Source: Intestinicryptomonas porci (GTDB lineage: Bacteria; Verrucomicrobiota; Verrucomicrobiia; Opitutales; Intestinicryptomonadaceae). Taken from it: DNA of 57,379 nt. Location of the stretch: the NCBI RefSeq assembly GCF_033971905.1, contig NZ_JALBUT010000010.1, positions 1 to 57,379 on the forward strand, read 5' to 3'. Under the pieces are notes generated by a model. The model made no database searches and was not told the DNA's origin. It worked only from the letters and a program-made list of their open reading frames with translations. This document shows positions 26,171 to 35,391 of the stretch, piece after piece; position 1 is the stretch's first letter; the number at the start of each line of letters is the position of its first letter. A program made the position numbers and the translations under genes.

Positions 26171-27053
26171 AAAAATATTCGTCCTCCTCTGAAATTTCAG
26201 GTTCGCCTTCTGCGGCATCGCCTTCCCAGTCGTCCAAATTGAGTTCGGGAGAATTTTCCCGCACCGTGTTTTGCTCCAATGCGGCGTGTTCGGGAAGCTT
26301 TTTAAAATAGATTTCCCCGAAAACATCTCCCTGCGATATGTCTAACCTGCGCAGGCGCGTAAGCTCCAAAACCGCAAGAAAAGTCGCAACCAAAAGCGAT
26401 ATTGTTGTCTTGCCCTTTTCAAACAGCTTTGAAAAGCAAAATTCTTCGCCTTCCAAATTCAATATAAATTCCATTCTGTCCGCAACCGACACCTGTTCGC
26501 CGACAATCTCGCCTTCGACAAGCTTTTCTGCAAGGCGGCGCAAGACATTGTTAAACGTGTTCCAAATCTCTATTCTGTCGGAGTTTTTCAAGGGTCTTGA
26601 AAGCTCCGACGCGTCTTTTTGTTTACAAATTCGCGGCAAACAGTTTTGGCGAACATCTATCATGTCTTCCAAGAGCATCGCGCCCTGCTTCACCTTTTTG
26701 TATTCCAAAAGCTGTTCTACAAGCTCCCAACGCGGGTCTATGTCGCCGTCGTCCTCCTCCTGCGCCTGTTTGGCGCGCTCGTCGGTCGGCAAAAGCATTC
26801 GGCTTTTTATGTACATTAAAGTCGCCGCCATCACGAAAAATTCGCCCGCGATGTCAAGCGAGAGGTTTTTCATGGCCCTTAAAACCGCCAAATACTGCCT
26901 TGTAATCTGCTCAATGGGAATATCGTAAATGTCGATTTCATTTTTGCGGATTAGAAACAGAAGCAGGTCCAAAGGTCCTTCAAAGACGGGCAACTTTACA
27001 AGCATTTCACCCGCCGAACCCAAAATTCCGTCTTCAGGTACAAATTCCTCCAT
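26127..27053 (-). CDS. scpA: Segregation and condensation protein A
   Basis: This kleisin of about 308 residues bridges the SMC dimer in the bacterial condensin complex, with ScpB. The typical N-terminus is KLPVFEGPLDLLLFLIRKNEIDIYDIPI, here quoted in part, followed by MAATLMYIKSRMLLP. The C-terminal winged-helix part holds TFLAVLELTRLRRL. I chose the ATG at 27053, since the longer frame to 27170 reads into lptD. The distance to the lptD stop is 2 bases. No scpB or smc is in the window. Confidence 0.92.
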   Translation of the reverse strand: MEEFVPEDGILGSAGEMLVKLPVFEGPLDLLLFLIRKNEIDIYDIPIEQITRQYLAVLRAMKNLSLDIAGEFFVMAATLMYIKSRMLLPTDERAKQAQEEDDGDIDPRWELVEQLLEYKKVKQGAMLLEDMIDVRQNCLPRICKQKDASELSRPLKNSDRIEIWNTFNNVLRRLAEKLVEGEIVGEQVSVADRMEFILNLEGEEFCFSKLFEKGKTTISLLVATFLAVLELTRLRRLDISQGDVFGEIYFKKLPEHAALEQNTVRENSPELNLDDWEGDAAEGEPEISEEDEYFYGKQKTRPSNWLGA

Positions 27054-27055
27054 AA

Positions 27056-29449
27056 TCAGTACGATAAAAATCTGACGTTTGCGCCAAGGCTTAGCGAGTT
27101 TTCGCGCTTGGAGCCTTCCTTTACAGAAACTCGGTACTCGACAGCCCAGGAATTGCCGACGCGCGTCCACAAAGAGTAAACTTGGTCGGTAAATCGGCTG
27201 TGCTTATAGTCGTAATGCCATCTGCCCAAGAGCTTGTAATTTTCAGTCAGGCGCAATTCCGCGTGCAAATAATACTGGTTGATGTCGTTTTGAAGATATA
27301 TGTTGCCAAACGCAATTCGCCAGGCGTCGGAATCGTGGAGTTCAATGTACGAATTGGTTTCCGCAATGTCGCCGTTATTTGCGTTTACGCGGGTATAGTT
27401 TGCAATATTGAGCCACTCTGACGGGGAAACGGAAGCTTGAATGTAGAAATCGGAGTAAGAGTACTTCCTCAAATGGTCGGTTATGTAGGGCTGCCTGTCG
27501 AAGTTGAAATCTTGATAGAAATTGAGGCGCGCGACTTCGCGGGAGCCGTATTTGCCGCTTCTTGTCTCAAACACGTTTTCGATGCCGACTCTCAGAGTGT
27601 TGGTATTGTAAAGGTCGTCAACATTGCGCATAAGCCCCAAGTCGAGAACAGACGGATGGGTGTCGTAGTAAAGACTATCGATGGTTTCAATGCGCTTTTT
27701 GCCGTCTTCGGCATTGGGAATGTAGCGATACTGCATAATCGGGCGCAGGCTGTGGCGAAGCCCGTCCAGACCGAGAGTTTTGCTGCGTATTTGCCAAAGC
27801 CCCCACGCCTGCATTTGCGCGTCAAAGCCGACCTGCCCCACCGCGCGCCAGTAAGAGTCGCCCGCGCCGACGGTATTGTTGTAATGGGTGAGGCGGACTC
27901 CCGCAAGAGGCGTAAAAGACGCCCATGACGAAAGGTTTACGGGTCTTGAAACGCCGAAATACGAATCAAAACGGGTATCGTCGCGCGTTTCAAAAACAGA
28001 GTCTTCAAACTTTTCCTTGTAATAGCCCATGGAAGCGTAAAAATTGTAGTAAACGCCAAGAGGCTCATAACGTCGCGGGGCAAAATCAATTCTCGCCTCG
28101 GGAAGCCTCTGCACTGTATGCTCCCAGGAATTCGGCAAAAAGCGCGTGAAAACGGAAGCGTTGTAAGTTTCGCCCGCATAAACAAATTCCGCAAAATTAT
28201 CGGGCTCCTGGTCCTCGTCAAAAATCGACTCGCGGAAATCGCGCATGACATACCTGTCGCTCCAATAGTTCAAAACGGTGGTAAGCGAAAGTTTTTCGTC
28301 AAAGCGAGTGATGTTTTTTAAGTCGATGAAATACCTGTCGCGCGACAATGTTTCGCCGGCAGTCAGACCTGAATTTAAAATGCCCGAACTTGCCTGGTCT
28401 TTTATGTAGCCTGAAATTATCTCGCCCTTCGAAGTTATCAGGGAGCTTTTGTAGTTTATGCTTGCGGCGGGTCCCACAAGCACTCCGCGCTTTGAATACA
28501 AGTCAAGGAGCATTCCGGGAGCAATATGCCCAAGCCCGGAATACAAGACGGTGTTTTGCCACTTGAATCCGAAATCGTCGTTGTAGCCTACCCTCGTTTG
28601 CAGGATTATCGGCGGCAAGTCCAAGCCGTACTGCCCGTAATAGGGAACATACATAAACGGAATGTCGCCCAAGCGCAAATACGCGTCTTTAAGCTCGACA
28701 TAATCGCGCTCTGAATCATAGCTGAATTCCCCGCCCTTGACGTTTAAGGACAAAAACGACGGCTCGCCGACATAGAAAACCGCGTCGTTTGCCTTGATTT
28801 TCTTGTCGTCTTTTGATTTTGACTCCGTCGAAGCCGACTGTATTTCGGCAAACAATGGGGCAAAGCCGAAGCGCGTGTACTTGGCGGAAAAATCGTTGGT
28901 TTTGGTGTCGATTGAAATTTCGTTGGAAAGAAGCCTTACATTTTCCTGTGAAATTGCGACATTGCCGAAAGCCCCCGCTTTTCCCGTCTTGGAGTTGAAT
29001 TCGATTTTATCGGCAACTATTTCAAAATTTCCGTCCGAAAGCTTTGCGTTGTTTTTCGCCACAACCTTCCCGCTTTCGACATCATAGTCGATGGGGCTGT
29101 CGGCGACAAGTTCGGGCGCGGAGCCTTTCAAGCCCGACAATATGGAATGCTTGTATTTGCGGCTCTTTAACTTGCGCTCTTCCTCCAGACGCTTTTCAAG
29201 CTCCGCCTGCCTGCGCTTTTCGCTTTCCCAAAAAAACTCGCGCCTCTTCTGTTTTTGAGCTTCAATGCGCTCAGCTTCCGTCTCCTGAAATTTTTTTTCA
29301 AGCTCCCTTACTTCTGAAACTCCAGCGTCGGCGTTTTTTAGCTGCACATCTGAACTGTTTTCAGCGTCTTTTGCAAACAGCCCGCACGCATTCGCAAAAG
29401 ACAGCGCAAACGCCGCTATCGACAATTTTTTAACATTATAAAAATTCAC
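27056..29449 (-). CDS. lptD: LPS-assembly outer-membrane protein LptD
   Basis: This is an outer-membrane barrel of about 797 residues that inserts lipopolysaccharide into the outer leaflet with LptE. I chose a GTG start at 29449, which gives a signal peptide (NFYNVKKLSIAAFALSF). A charged coiled-coil-like stretch rich in Glu, Lys and Arg follows (about 50-110 of the protein), which is not usual in LptD. Next comes an LptA/OstA-like beta-jellyroll domain (SPIDYDVESGKVVAKNNA, NFEIVADKIEF). The rest is the barrel, with many alternating aromatic strands and a final aromatic residue (VRFLSY). The gene confirms an LPS-bearing outer membrane. Confidence 0.88.
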   Translation of the reverse strand: MNFYNVKKLSIAAFALSFANACGLFAKDAENSSDVQLKNADAGVSEVRELEKKFQETEAERIEAQKQKRREFFWESEKRRQAELEKRLEEERKLKSRKYKHSILSGLKGSAPELVADSPIDYDVESGKVVAKNNAKLSDGNFEIVADKIEFNSKTGKAGAFGNVAISQENVRLLSNEISIDTKTNDFSAKYTRFGFAPLFAEIQSASTESKSKDDKKIKANDAVFYVGEPSFLSLNVKGGEFSYDSERDYVELKDAYLRLGDIPFMYVPYYGQYGLDLPPIILQTRVGYNDDFGFKWQNTVLYSGLGHIAPGMLLDLYSKRGVLVGPAASINYKSSLITSKGEIISGYIKDQASSGILNSGLTAGETLSRDRYFIDLKNITRFDEKLSLTTVLNYWSDRYVMRDFRESIFDEDQEPDNFAEFVYAGETYNASVFTRFLPNSWEHTVQRLPEARIDFAPRRYEPLGVYYNFYASMGYYKEKFEDSVFETRDDTRFDSYFGVSRPVNLSSWASFTPLAGVRLTHYNNTVGAGDSYWRAVGQVGFDAQMQAWGLWQIRSKTLGLDGLRHSLRPIMQYRYIPNAEDGKKRIETIDSLYYDTHPSVLDLGLMRNVDDLYNTNTLRVGIENVFETRSGKYGSREVARLNFYQDFNFDRQPYITDHLRKYSYSDFYIQASVSPSEWLNIANYTRVNANNGDIAETNSYIELHDSDAWRIAFGNIYLQNDINQYYLHAELRLTENYKLLGRWHYDYKHSRFTDQVYSLWTRVGNSWAVEYRVSVKEGSKRENSLSLGANVRFLSY

Positions 29450-29510
29450 ATGTTGAAATTTAAAGAAAATTCCCCCTAAAACAAGCTTTTTATTTGACTT
29501 GCTGCACGCA

Positions 29511-29542
29511 AAAAAAAACGGCGCTCCATTAAAAGAACGCCG
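29511..29542 (-). terminator. Terminator of the MDR oxidoreductase gene
   Basis: On the minus strand an 8-base stem (cggcgttc / gagcgccg, one wobble pair) is followed by nine T. It lies 16 bases beyond the oxidoreductase stop and upstream of lptD. Confidence 0.85.
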
Positions 29543-29557
29543 ATTTTGCAAAAATTT

Positions 29558-30544
29558 TTAAAACGACAACAAAACCTTGCCCTTTCTTCCGCCTTCCGCC
29601 GCCCTCTTCATGGCGTCTTTTATCTGTGAAAGCGGATATATTTTATCGACGGGAGCGCGAAGCGAGCCATCTTCAATCATCTTGAAAATTTTGGCGAAAA
29701 CCGCGTCTTTTTGCTCTTTTGAATGGGTGCGCTGCCACTTGTCCCACCAAAAGCCCCTGAGACGCAAGTCGTTAAAAATCAAAAACCTTGTCGGGAAGCG
29801 CACAAGTTCGGAAGTCATTGCGCCGACAGTCGCGATTGTGCCACCGAACCCCATCGCCTTAATCATATTTGAAACGCTTGTTCCCCCTATCTGGTTAAGC
29901 CCCAAAATCGGAAGCCCGCCGCCCGTCAAATCTTTTAATTTCTTTGCGTCAAATTCAGATTCGTCAATTACGATGTCTGCCCCGATTGCCTTCAAGTCTG
30001 CCTCTTTCGACTTTGCGTTCCGCAGAAGATTTATGGTTTTTATTCCGCGCAGACGGCACATTTGAATCATAAAATACCCGAGCGCCGAACCCGCCCCGTT
30101 TTGAATTACCCAGTCCCCCGCCTTTAATTCGCAAAATTCCTCCAAAATCAAAAGAGCGGTCGGGGGATTTACAAACGACATCGCAAGCATGTCCAAATCA
30201 AGCCCCTTCGGAAGAACCATTAAGTCTTTGGCATCGCATATTGTGTATTGCGACCAAGCCCCCGGCTCTTCGGGAATGCGCACGATGTCGCCAACTTTCA
30301 CATTTTGGACTCCATCAGCAACTTCCGCAACCTCGCCGACCGCCTCTCGCCCTGCGATTGCGGGAAGTTCCCTCAGCCTGCCGTAAGAGCCGCCAATCAT
30401 TCCCATGTCGGACGGATTTACCGAAGCCCTGAGAAGCTTTACCAAGACCTGCCCGGATGAGGGACTTCCTATCTCAACCTCTTCCGCGTTTAAAACTTCG
30501 CACGGAACACCGTACGCCCTGTGAACTGCCCTTATTGTTTTCAT
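29558..30544 (-). CDS. MDR-family oxidoreductase (quinone/2-enoyl thioester reductase-like)
   Basis: This protein of 328 residues begins MKTIRAVHRAYG at 30544, where an AAGAGA ribosome site precedes it. Upstream sequence in this frame is opposite the peptidase gene and is not coding. The GroES-like domain has LLRASVNPSDMGMIGGSYG and PAIAGREAVGEV. The Rossmann domain has DWVIQNGAGSALGYFMIQMCRL. No structural or catalytic zinc cysteines are seen, which fits the quinone-reductase/enoyl-reductase (MECR-like) branch that uses NADPH. The true substrate is unknown. Confidence 0.85.
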   Translation of the reverse strand: MKTIRAVHRAYGVPCEVLNAEEVEIGSPSSGQVLVKLLRASVNPSDMGMIGGSYGRLRELPAIAGREAVGEVAEVADGVQNVKVGDIVRIPEEPGAWSQYTICDAKDLMVLPKGLDLDMLAMSFVNPPTALLILEEFCELKAGDWVIQNGAGSALGYFMIQMCRLRGIKTINLLRNAKSKEADLKAIGADIVIDESEFDAKKLKDLTGGGLPILGLNQIGGTSVSNMIKAMGFGGTIATVGAMTSELVRFPTRFLIFNDLRLRGFWWDKWQRTHSKEQKDAVFAKIFKMIEDGSLRAPVDKIYPLSQIKDAMKRAAEGGRKGKVLLSF

Positions 30545-30590
30545 AAAAATCTCTTGATTTATCGGCGGGAAACCTACTAAATTTAAAACA

Positions 30591-32585
30591 ATGAATAAAG
30601 AAAATAATCCGTTTTTATCAAATATTTTCCCACCCGACTTCAATTTAATGACGCCCGAAGCGGCAGACGAAGCCATAACTTTTGCGCTGGATAAAGCGCG
30701 CCAAAACATTTCAAAAATCGAAGAACTTCCGCAAAGCGAAACAAACTTCGAAAACGTAATACGCGCCCTCGACAATTCTTCAACCCTGCTTGACGAAGTA
30801 TGGAATATCGCAAACCACATTGAATCGGTTTCGTCCACCCCCGAAATGCGCGAAGTTTTGAACAGGCGCGACGCGGAAGTTTCGGACTTCTCCTCCTCAA
30901 TCTGCATAAACGCAAAACTCTGGGAAAAAATAAAAATTGTCAGGGATTCGGGCGTCAAATTCGAGGGGGAAGAAAAAATCCTATTGGACGAAACAGTGAG
31001 GGATTTTGTCGAAAACGGCGCAAATTTACCCCCCGAAGGGAAAGAAAAACTGCGCGAACTCGACGCAAAACTATCGTCTCTTACGCGCAAATTTTCCGAA
31101 AACGCACTCGACGCCCTAAACGCATTCGAACTTAATGTTCTCGACAAATCAGAGCTTGACGGAATGCCCGAAAGCGCGCTTTCACTCGCGCGAAAGAAAG
31201 CCGAAGCCAAGAAGCTCGATGGCTATTTAATCACGCTCGACGCCCCAATTTTTGCTCCCGTAATGAGCCACTGCAAAAATGAAAATCTTCGCAAAAAACT
31301 CTGGAGAGCGTACTCCGAACTTTGCGCAAGCGGAGAGTTCGACAACACGCAGATAATGCGGGAAATAATAGAAATACGCAACAAAAAGGCGGAGCTTCTC
31401 GGCAACAAAAATTTCGCGGACTATGTGCTAAATTCGCGAATGGCTAAAAACGGAAAAACGGCGTTAAATTTTGTCGAAGACCTGCGCGGCAAAATCGAAT
31501 CCTCCTTCAAAAAAGACATTTTAGAAATTGAAAACTTTGCCAAAAAAAGCCCAATCGAACCTTGGAACGGAGCGTTTTACGCGGAAAACATGCGCAAGGA
31601 AAAATACGATTTCGACTCCGAGTCTTTCCGCCCCTACATACCCCTCGACTCCGCCTTACAGGGCGCGTTCTCCCTTGCAAAATCGCTATATCTTCTGGAC
31701 ATCAAAAAGTCCGAAGCGCCGTCGTGGCATAGCTCAGTAATGTTCTTTGACGTGTTCGACGAAAACAAAAAACACATAGCCTCTTTTTATGCCGACCTCT
31801 TCCCGCGCAAGGGCAAGCGTTCGGGAGCGTGGATGAACTTGTTTAAGCAGGACACTGAAAACGCCCCCAAACTCGGGCTTATCGCGGCAAACTTCAACGA
31901 AGCCTCCTCAGACAAGCCGTCGCTTCTAAACCATGACGAACTTTCAACCCTTTTCCATGAATTCGGGCATTTGCTGCATTTCATTTTAATGGATTGCAAA
32001 GAGCGCGGGCTCCGCGACGTCGCATGGGATTTTGTTGAGCTTCCATCGCAAATAATGGAAAACTGGTGCAATAAAAAAGAGGCTCTCGACACTTTCGCGC
32101 GGCACTATAAAACAGGCGAACTTCTGCCCGAGGAGCTTTTTGAAAAATTTGACAGGGCGAGAAAATTCAGGGCGGCAACAGCCTGCATGAGGCAGTTGTC
32201 GTTTGCAAAAATCGACCTCGACTTGCATATGCGCCCCGACGATTTCCTAAACGGCGACATCGAAGAAAAAGCGAGGGAAGCACTAAAAGGATACACTCAA
32301 AAATACACCCAAACGCCGCGCACGATTTTAACGCATTTCACCCATATCTTCGGCGACCCCGTCGGATACGCGGCAGGCTATTATTCGTACAAATGGGCGG
32401 AAGCCCTCGATGCCGACGCCTTTACGCGCTTTGAAAAAGAGGGGCTTTTCAACCGCCAAACGGGCAAAGACTTTGCTGACTGCATTTTAAAAGTAGGCTC
32501 GTCTGTTCCGCCCGAAAAGGCTTTTGAAAACTTTATGAAACGCCCCCTGAACCCCGACGCCCTCATAAAGCGCACAATCGGCTGA
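30591..32585 (+). CDS. M3-family metallopeptidase (oligopeptidase A-like)
   Basis: This 664-residue cytoplasmic zinc peptidase shows the HExxH motif as FHEFGHLLH and the downstream helix with the third ligand in DFVELPSQIMENW. It is the usual length for oligopeptidase A/PrlC-type enzymes, which cut short peptides including those released from signal peptides. No signal peptide is present. It diverges from the MDR oxidoreductase and faces glgB across a bidirectional terminator. Confidence 0.92.
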   Translation: MNKENNPFLSNIFPPDFNLMTPEAADEAITFALDKARQNISKIEELPQSETNFENVIRALDNSSTLLDEVWNIANHIESVSSTPEMREVLNRRDAEVSDFSSSICINAKLWEKIKIVRDSGVKFEGEEKILLDETVRDFVENGANLPPEGKEKLRELDAKLSSLTRKFSENALDALNAFELNVLDKSELDGMPESALSLARKKAEAKKLDGYLITLDAPIFAPVMSHCKNENLRKKLWRAYSELCASGEFDNTQIMREIIEIRNKKAELLGNKNFADYVLNSRMAKNGKTALNFVEDLRGKIESSFKKDILEIENFAKKSPIEPWNGAFYAENMRKEKYDFDSESFRPYIPLDSALQGAFSLAKSLYLLDIKKSEAPSWHSSVMFFDVFDENKKHIASFYADLFPRKGKRSGAWMNLFKQDTENAPKLGLIAANFNEASSDKPSLLNHDELSTLFHEFGHLLHFILMDCKERGLRDVAWDFVELPSQIMENWCNKKEALDTFARHYKTGELLPEELFEKFDRARKFRAATACMRQLSFAKIDLDLHMRPDDFLNGDIEEKAREALKGYTQKYTQTPRTILTHFTHIFGDPVGYAAGYYSYKWAEALDADAFTRFEKEGLFNRQTGKDFADCILKVGSSVPPEKAFENFMKRPLNPDALIKRTIG

Positions 32586-32636
32586 CAACGGCTTGGGAAA
32601 TCGGCACGCGAAAAAAATGTTCGTCGCTTTGAAATT

Positions 32637-32672
32637 AAAAAAAAGAGACGGTAAAAACTGTCTCTTTTTTTT
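32637..32672. terminator. Bidirectional terminator between the M3 peptidase and glgB
   Basis: A hairpin (aaaagagac / gtctctttt plus flanking A and T) has a long T-run on the plus strand and a long A-run on the other side. It can therefore stop both the peptidase gene (plus) and glgB (minus), which converge here. Confidence 0.88.
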
Positions 32673-32676
32673 GAAT

Positions 32677-34857
32677 TCAAAACTTAAACACAAGAGTTGA
32701 CATTGGCGGAAGTGTTATTGAAGAGGAATATTTGAAATTATCAAACGGAACGTCCTCCGCAACAATCTTGCCTTGATTGCCTTCTCCGCCACCCGCGTAA
32801 ATTTCGGAATCCGTATTCAATATTTCGCTCCACTGCCCCTTTTCGGGCAAGCCAACTCGGTATCCGCGCCGCAAGACAGGCGTGAAATTGCACACAACCA
32901 CATAGGTTGACTTCCCCGCTTTGCGAAGAAAAGAAATCACGGAGTTGTCGCCGTCGTTGCAGTTTATCCAAGAAAAAGCTTCGGAATTTAAATCGTTCTT
33001 TGCAAGCTCCGCGTCTTCTTTGTAAATTTTTGCGGCATCCGCCACAACGCGCCTGATTCCGGCGTGTTCGGGATATTCCAGAAAATGCCAGTCCAAAGAC
33101 TCGTCGTACTTCCATTCGCGCGACTGCCCGAATTCGTCTCCCATAAAGAGAGTTTTTTTGCCAGGCCAAAACCACATGTAGGCGTAAAGGGCGCGAAGAT
33201 TTGCGATTTTATCGCCCCAATACGCTCCGCCCATTTTGTTAACCATCGACCCCTTGCCGTGCACAACCTCATCGTGCGAATATACCGACACGAAGTTTTC
33301 CGTAAACTGGTAAATCGCGGGAAATGTAAGCCTGTTATGGTGGTATTTGCGGTTAATCGGGTCTTCTTTCATGTATGAAAGAGTGTCGTGCATCCATCCC
33401 ATGTTCCACTTGAAGTCAAAGCCCAATCCACCCTCTGAAACGGGCTTGGTAACTCCCGCAAAAGCGGTGCTTTCCTCCGCAATCATGATTGAGCCCGCAA
33501 AATATTTTTTCACGAGAGAATTTGTTTTTTGCAGAAAGTCTATCGCCTCCAAATTTTCGTTTCCACCAAATTTGTTCGGAATCCACTCTCCGTCCCGCCG
33601 CGAATAGTCCAAGTAAAGCATCGAAGCCACCGCGTCAACGCGCAAGCCGTCTATATGAAACCTGTCAAACCACGCGAGCGCGCTGCCTATCAAGAAGTTG
33701 CGGACTTCGTGCCTGCCGTAGTTAAAACAGAGAGTTCCCCAGTCGCGCTGTTCGCCCTGCCTCGGGTCGGAATGTTCGTAAAGGCATGAGCCGTCAAAAC
33801 GCGCAAGGGCGAAAAAGTCGCGCGGAAAGTGCGCAGGAACCCAGTCCATGATAACACCAATTCCTGCCTGATGGAATTTATCGACCATCTGCATAAACTC
33901 AAACGGAGTTCCGTAGCGGTGCGTCGGCGCGTAAAAACCCGTAACCTGATAGCCCCAAGAGCCGTCGAACGGATACTCCGAAAGCGGCAGAAATTCAACA
34001 TGCGTAAAGCCCGTTTCAAGGCAGTATTTTATAAGCTCGTCGGCAATTTCGGCATATCTTAACGGTCTGAAACCATCCTCGACCTTGCGCTTCCAAGAAC
34101 CCAAATGGACTTCGTATATGGAAAGCGGCTTTTTCTTCCAATCGGTTTTTTCGCGGTTTTTAATCCAGTCGGAGTCGCTCCACTTGTAAGACGAAACGTC
34201 TGTGATTATCGCGGCGTTATAAGGGGACGGCTCGAAAGAAACGGCGTACGGGTCTGTCTTCAAAAACGGCGTGTCGGAATGCTCGGGCAGAATTTCGTAC
34301 TTGTATTTCGCGCCCGTCAAAAGCCCCGGAATGAAGATTTCCCATATTCCCGAAGAACCGAGCATACGCATCTGGTGATACCGCCCGTCCCACTCGTTGA
34401 AGTTCCCGACAACACTGACGCGCCGCGCAGTGGGTGCCCAAACCGAAAACGCCGTGCCTTTTATGCCGCCGTAATCTTTGACGTGCGAGCCGAGCTTGTC
34501 GTAAATTTTATGCTCGTCGCCCTTGCCTATCAAATAGAGGTCGTCGGAGCTTAGAGACGGCAAAAAAGAATAAGGATCGTAAAACTGGCGCACCTCGCCT
34601 GCGTAAGTCGTGGTGCGAAGCCTGTAAAAGAACATTCTGCGCTTTGGAATTTCAACTTCGTAAAGCCCCGCGTCGTCCAGTTTTTTCATCTTGTAGCGAA
34701 GCCTCATATCGTCGGCAACATCAACGACCTCGCAAGTTGCGGCATTTATCACAAAGGCTCTTACGACAACGCCTTCGGGAGTTTCGTGCATTCCCAAAAA
34801 ATCGTGCGGCGAATTGGATCGCGCATGCAGGATTTCATTTATGTATTCTTTTGGCAT
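32677..34857 (-). CDS. glgB: 1,4-alpha-glucan branching enzyme
   Basis: This glycogen-branching enzyme (GH13) has about 726 residues from the ATG at 34857 (MPKEYINEI). An in-frame TTG at 34890 would add 11. The CBM48 domain is at SVWAPTARRVSVVGNFNEWDG. The catalytic domain has DWVPAHFPRD, DGLRVDAVASMLYLDY (nucleophile Asp), IAEESTAF (acid Glu) and YSHDEVVHGKGSM (stabilising Asp). It introduces alpha-1,6 branches in glycogen. With the hexomutase at 40.2 kb it points to glycogen storage, though glgA, glgC and glgP are not here. Confidence 0.95.
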   Translation of the reverse strand: MPKEYINEILHARSNSPHDFLGMHETPEGVVVRAFVINAATCEVVDVADDMRLRYKMKKLDDAGLYEVEIPKRRMFFYRLRTTTYAGEVRQFYDPYSFLPSLSSDDLYLIGKGDEHKIYDKLGSHVKDYGGIKGTAFSVWAPTARRVSVVGNFNEWDGRYHQMRMLGSSGIWEIFIPGLLTGAKYKYEILPEHSDTPFLKTDPYAVSFEPSPYNAAIITDVSSYKWSDSDWIKNREKTDWKKKPLSIYEVHLGSWKRKVEDGFRPLRYAEIADELIKYCLETGFTHVEFLPLSEYPFDGSWGYQVTGFYAPTHRYGTPFEFMQMVDKFHQAGIGVIMDWVPAHFPRDFFALARFDGSCLYEHSDPRQGEQRDWGTLCFNYGRHEVRNFLIGSALAWFDRFHIDGLRVDAVASMLYLDYSRRDGEWIPNKFGGNENLEAIDFLQKTNSLVKKYFAGSIMIAEESTAFAGVTKPVSEGGLGFDFKWNMGWMHDTLSYMKEDPINRKYHHNRLTFPAIYQFTENFVSVYSHDEVVHGKGSMVNKMGGAYWGDKIANLRALYAYMWFWPGKKTLFMGDEFGQSREWKYDESLDWHFLEYPEHAGIRRVVADAAKIYKEDAELAKNDLNSEAFSWINCNDGDNSVISFLRKAGKSTYVVVCNFTPVLRRGYRVGLPEKGQWSEILNTDSEIYAGGGEGNQGKIVAEDVPFDNFKYSSSITLPPMSTLVFKF

Positions 34858-34886
34858 TTTTTCAGTTGGGGGAAAATAAGTTTTTA

Positions 34887-35381
34887 TCAAAATAAATCGC
34901 GGGAATTTCTAAGAGACAGCGGTTTGGAAAGAATTTCCGACATTATGACGGCGTTTGCAAGATTTTCCCTGTCTTTAAAAAGTTCGGCTGTTTTGTTTGA
35001 GCTTTCGTGGTATGAATAGCAGTCTCCGCAAATATCCCCGCTTAAAATCGGCTTTTTCAAATTTTCGGCTTCAAGCGCGCGCAGCTTCTCCTCATACTCC
35101 GAAAAGCGGGATTTTTCAACACCGCCAAAATCGGCGAAAGCTTCGGGAACTTTCGGAGCAGACTGCCCTAATCCCGAAACAGGTGCCCTCTTAAAAACCT
35201 CCGCCCCACCGATCTTGCGCGATGCGGGAAAAGTTTTGGGGCTTTCGCCAAACTTTTTTCCTCCAATACTTTTATGCGCCTTTTCCCTTTCGATTTCTTC
35301 CATATAGCCCTTGAAGAGCTTTATGATAAAGCCGCCGAAAAAGAAAATTATAAAAAATATTATTGAAAGAAAGTCTTCCAT
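34887..35381 (-). CDS. Small membrane-anchored protein of unknown function
   Basis: This 164-residue protein begins with one strongly hydrophobic segment (residues 4-23, rich in Ile and Phe). A charged linker follows (KGYMEEIEREKAHKSIGGKK), then a Pro/Ala/Gly-rich part and a C-terminal region with a CxxC (GDICGDCYSYHE, near 127). The C-terminus, KTAELFKDRENLANAVIMSEI, looks helical. I recognise no family. It lies 10 bases downstream of floA on the same strand and so may be the third gene of an nfeD-floA operon and act at the membrane with it. Confidence 0.65.
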   Translation of the reverse strand: MEDFLSIIFFIIFFFGGFIIKLFKGYMEEIEREKAHKSIGGKKFGESPKTFPASRKIGGAEVFKRAPVSGLGQSAPKVPEAFADFGGVEKSRFSEYEEKLRALEAENLKKPILSGDICGDCYSYHESSNKTAELFKDRENLANAVIMSEILSKPLSLRNSRDLF

Positions 35382-35391
35382 TTAAGCGAAT

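Noticed and set aside
30545..31210. N-terminal extension of the MDR oxidoreductase by about 220 residues
   Set aside because: The extension is Ser/Phe-rich, lies opposite the M3 peptidase gene, and the family starts at the ATG at 30544 with a ribosome site.
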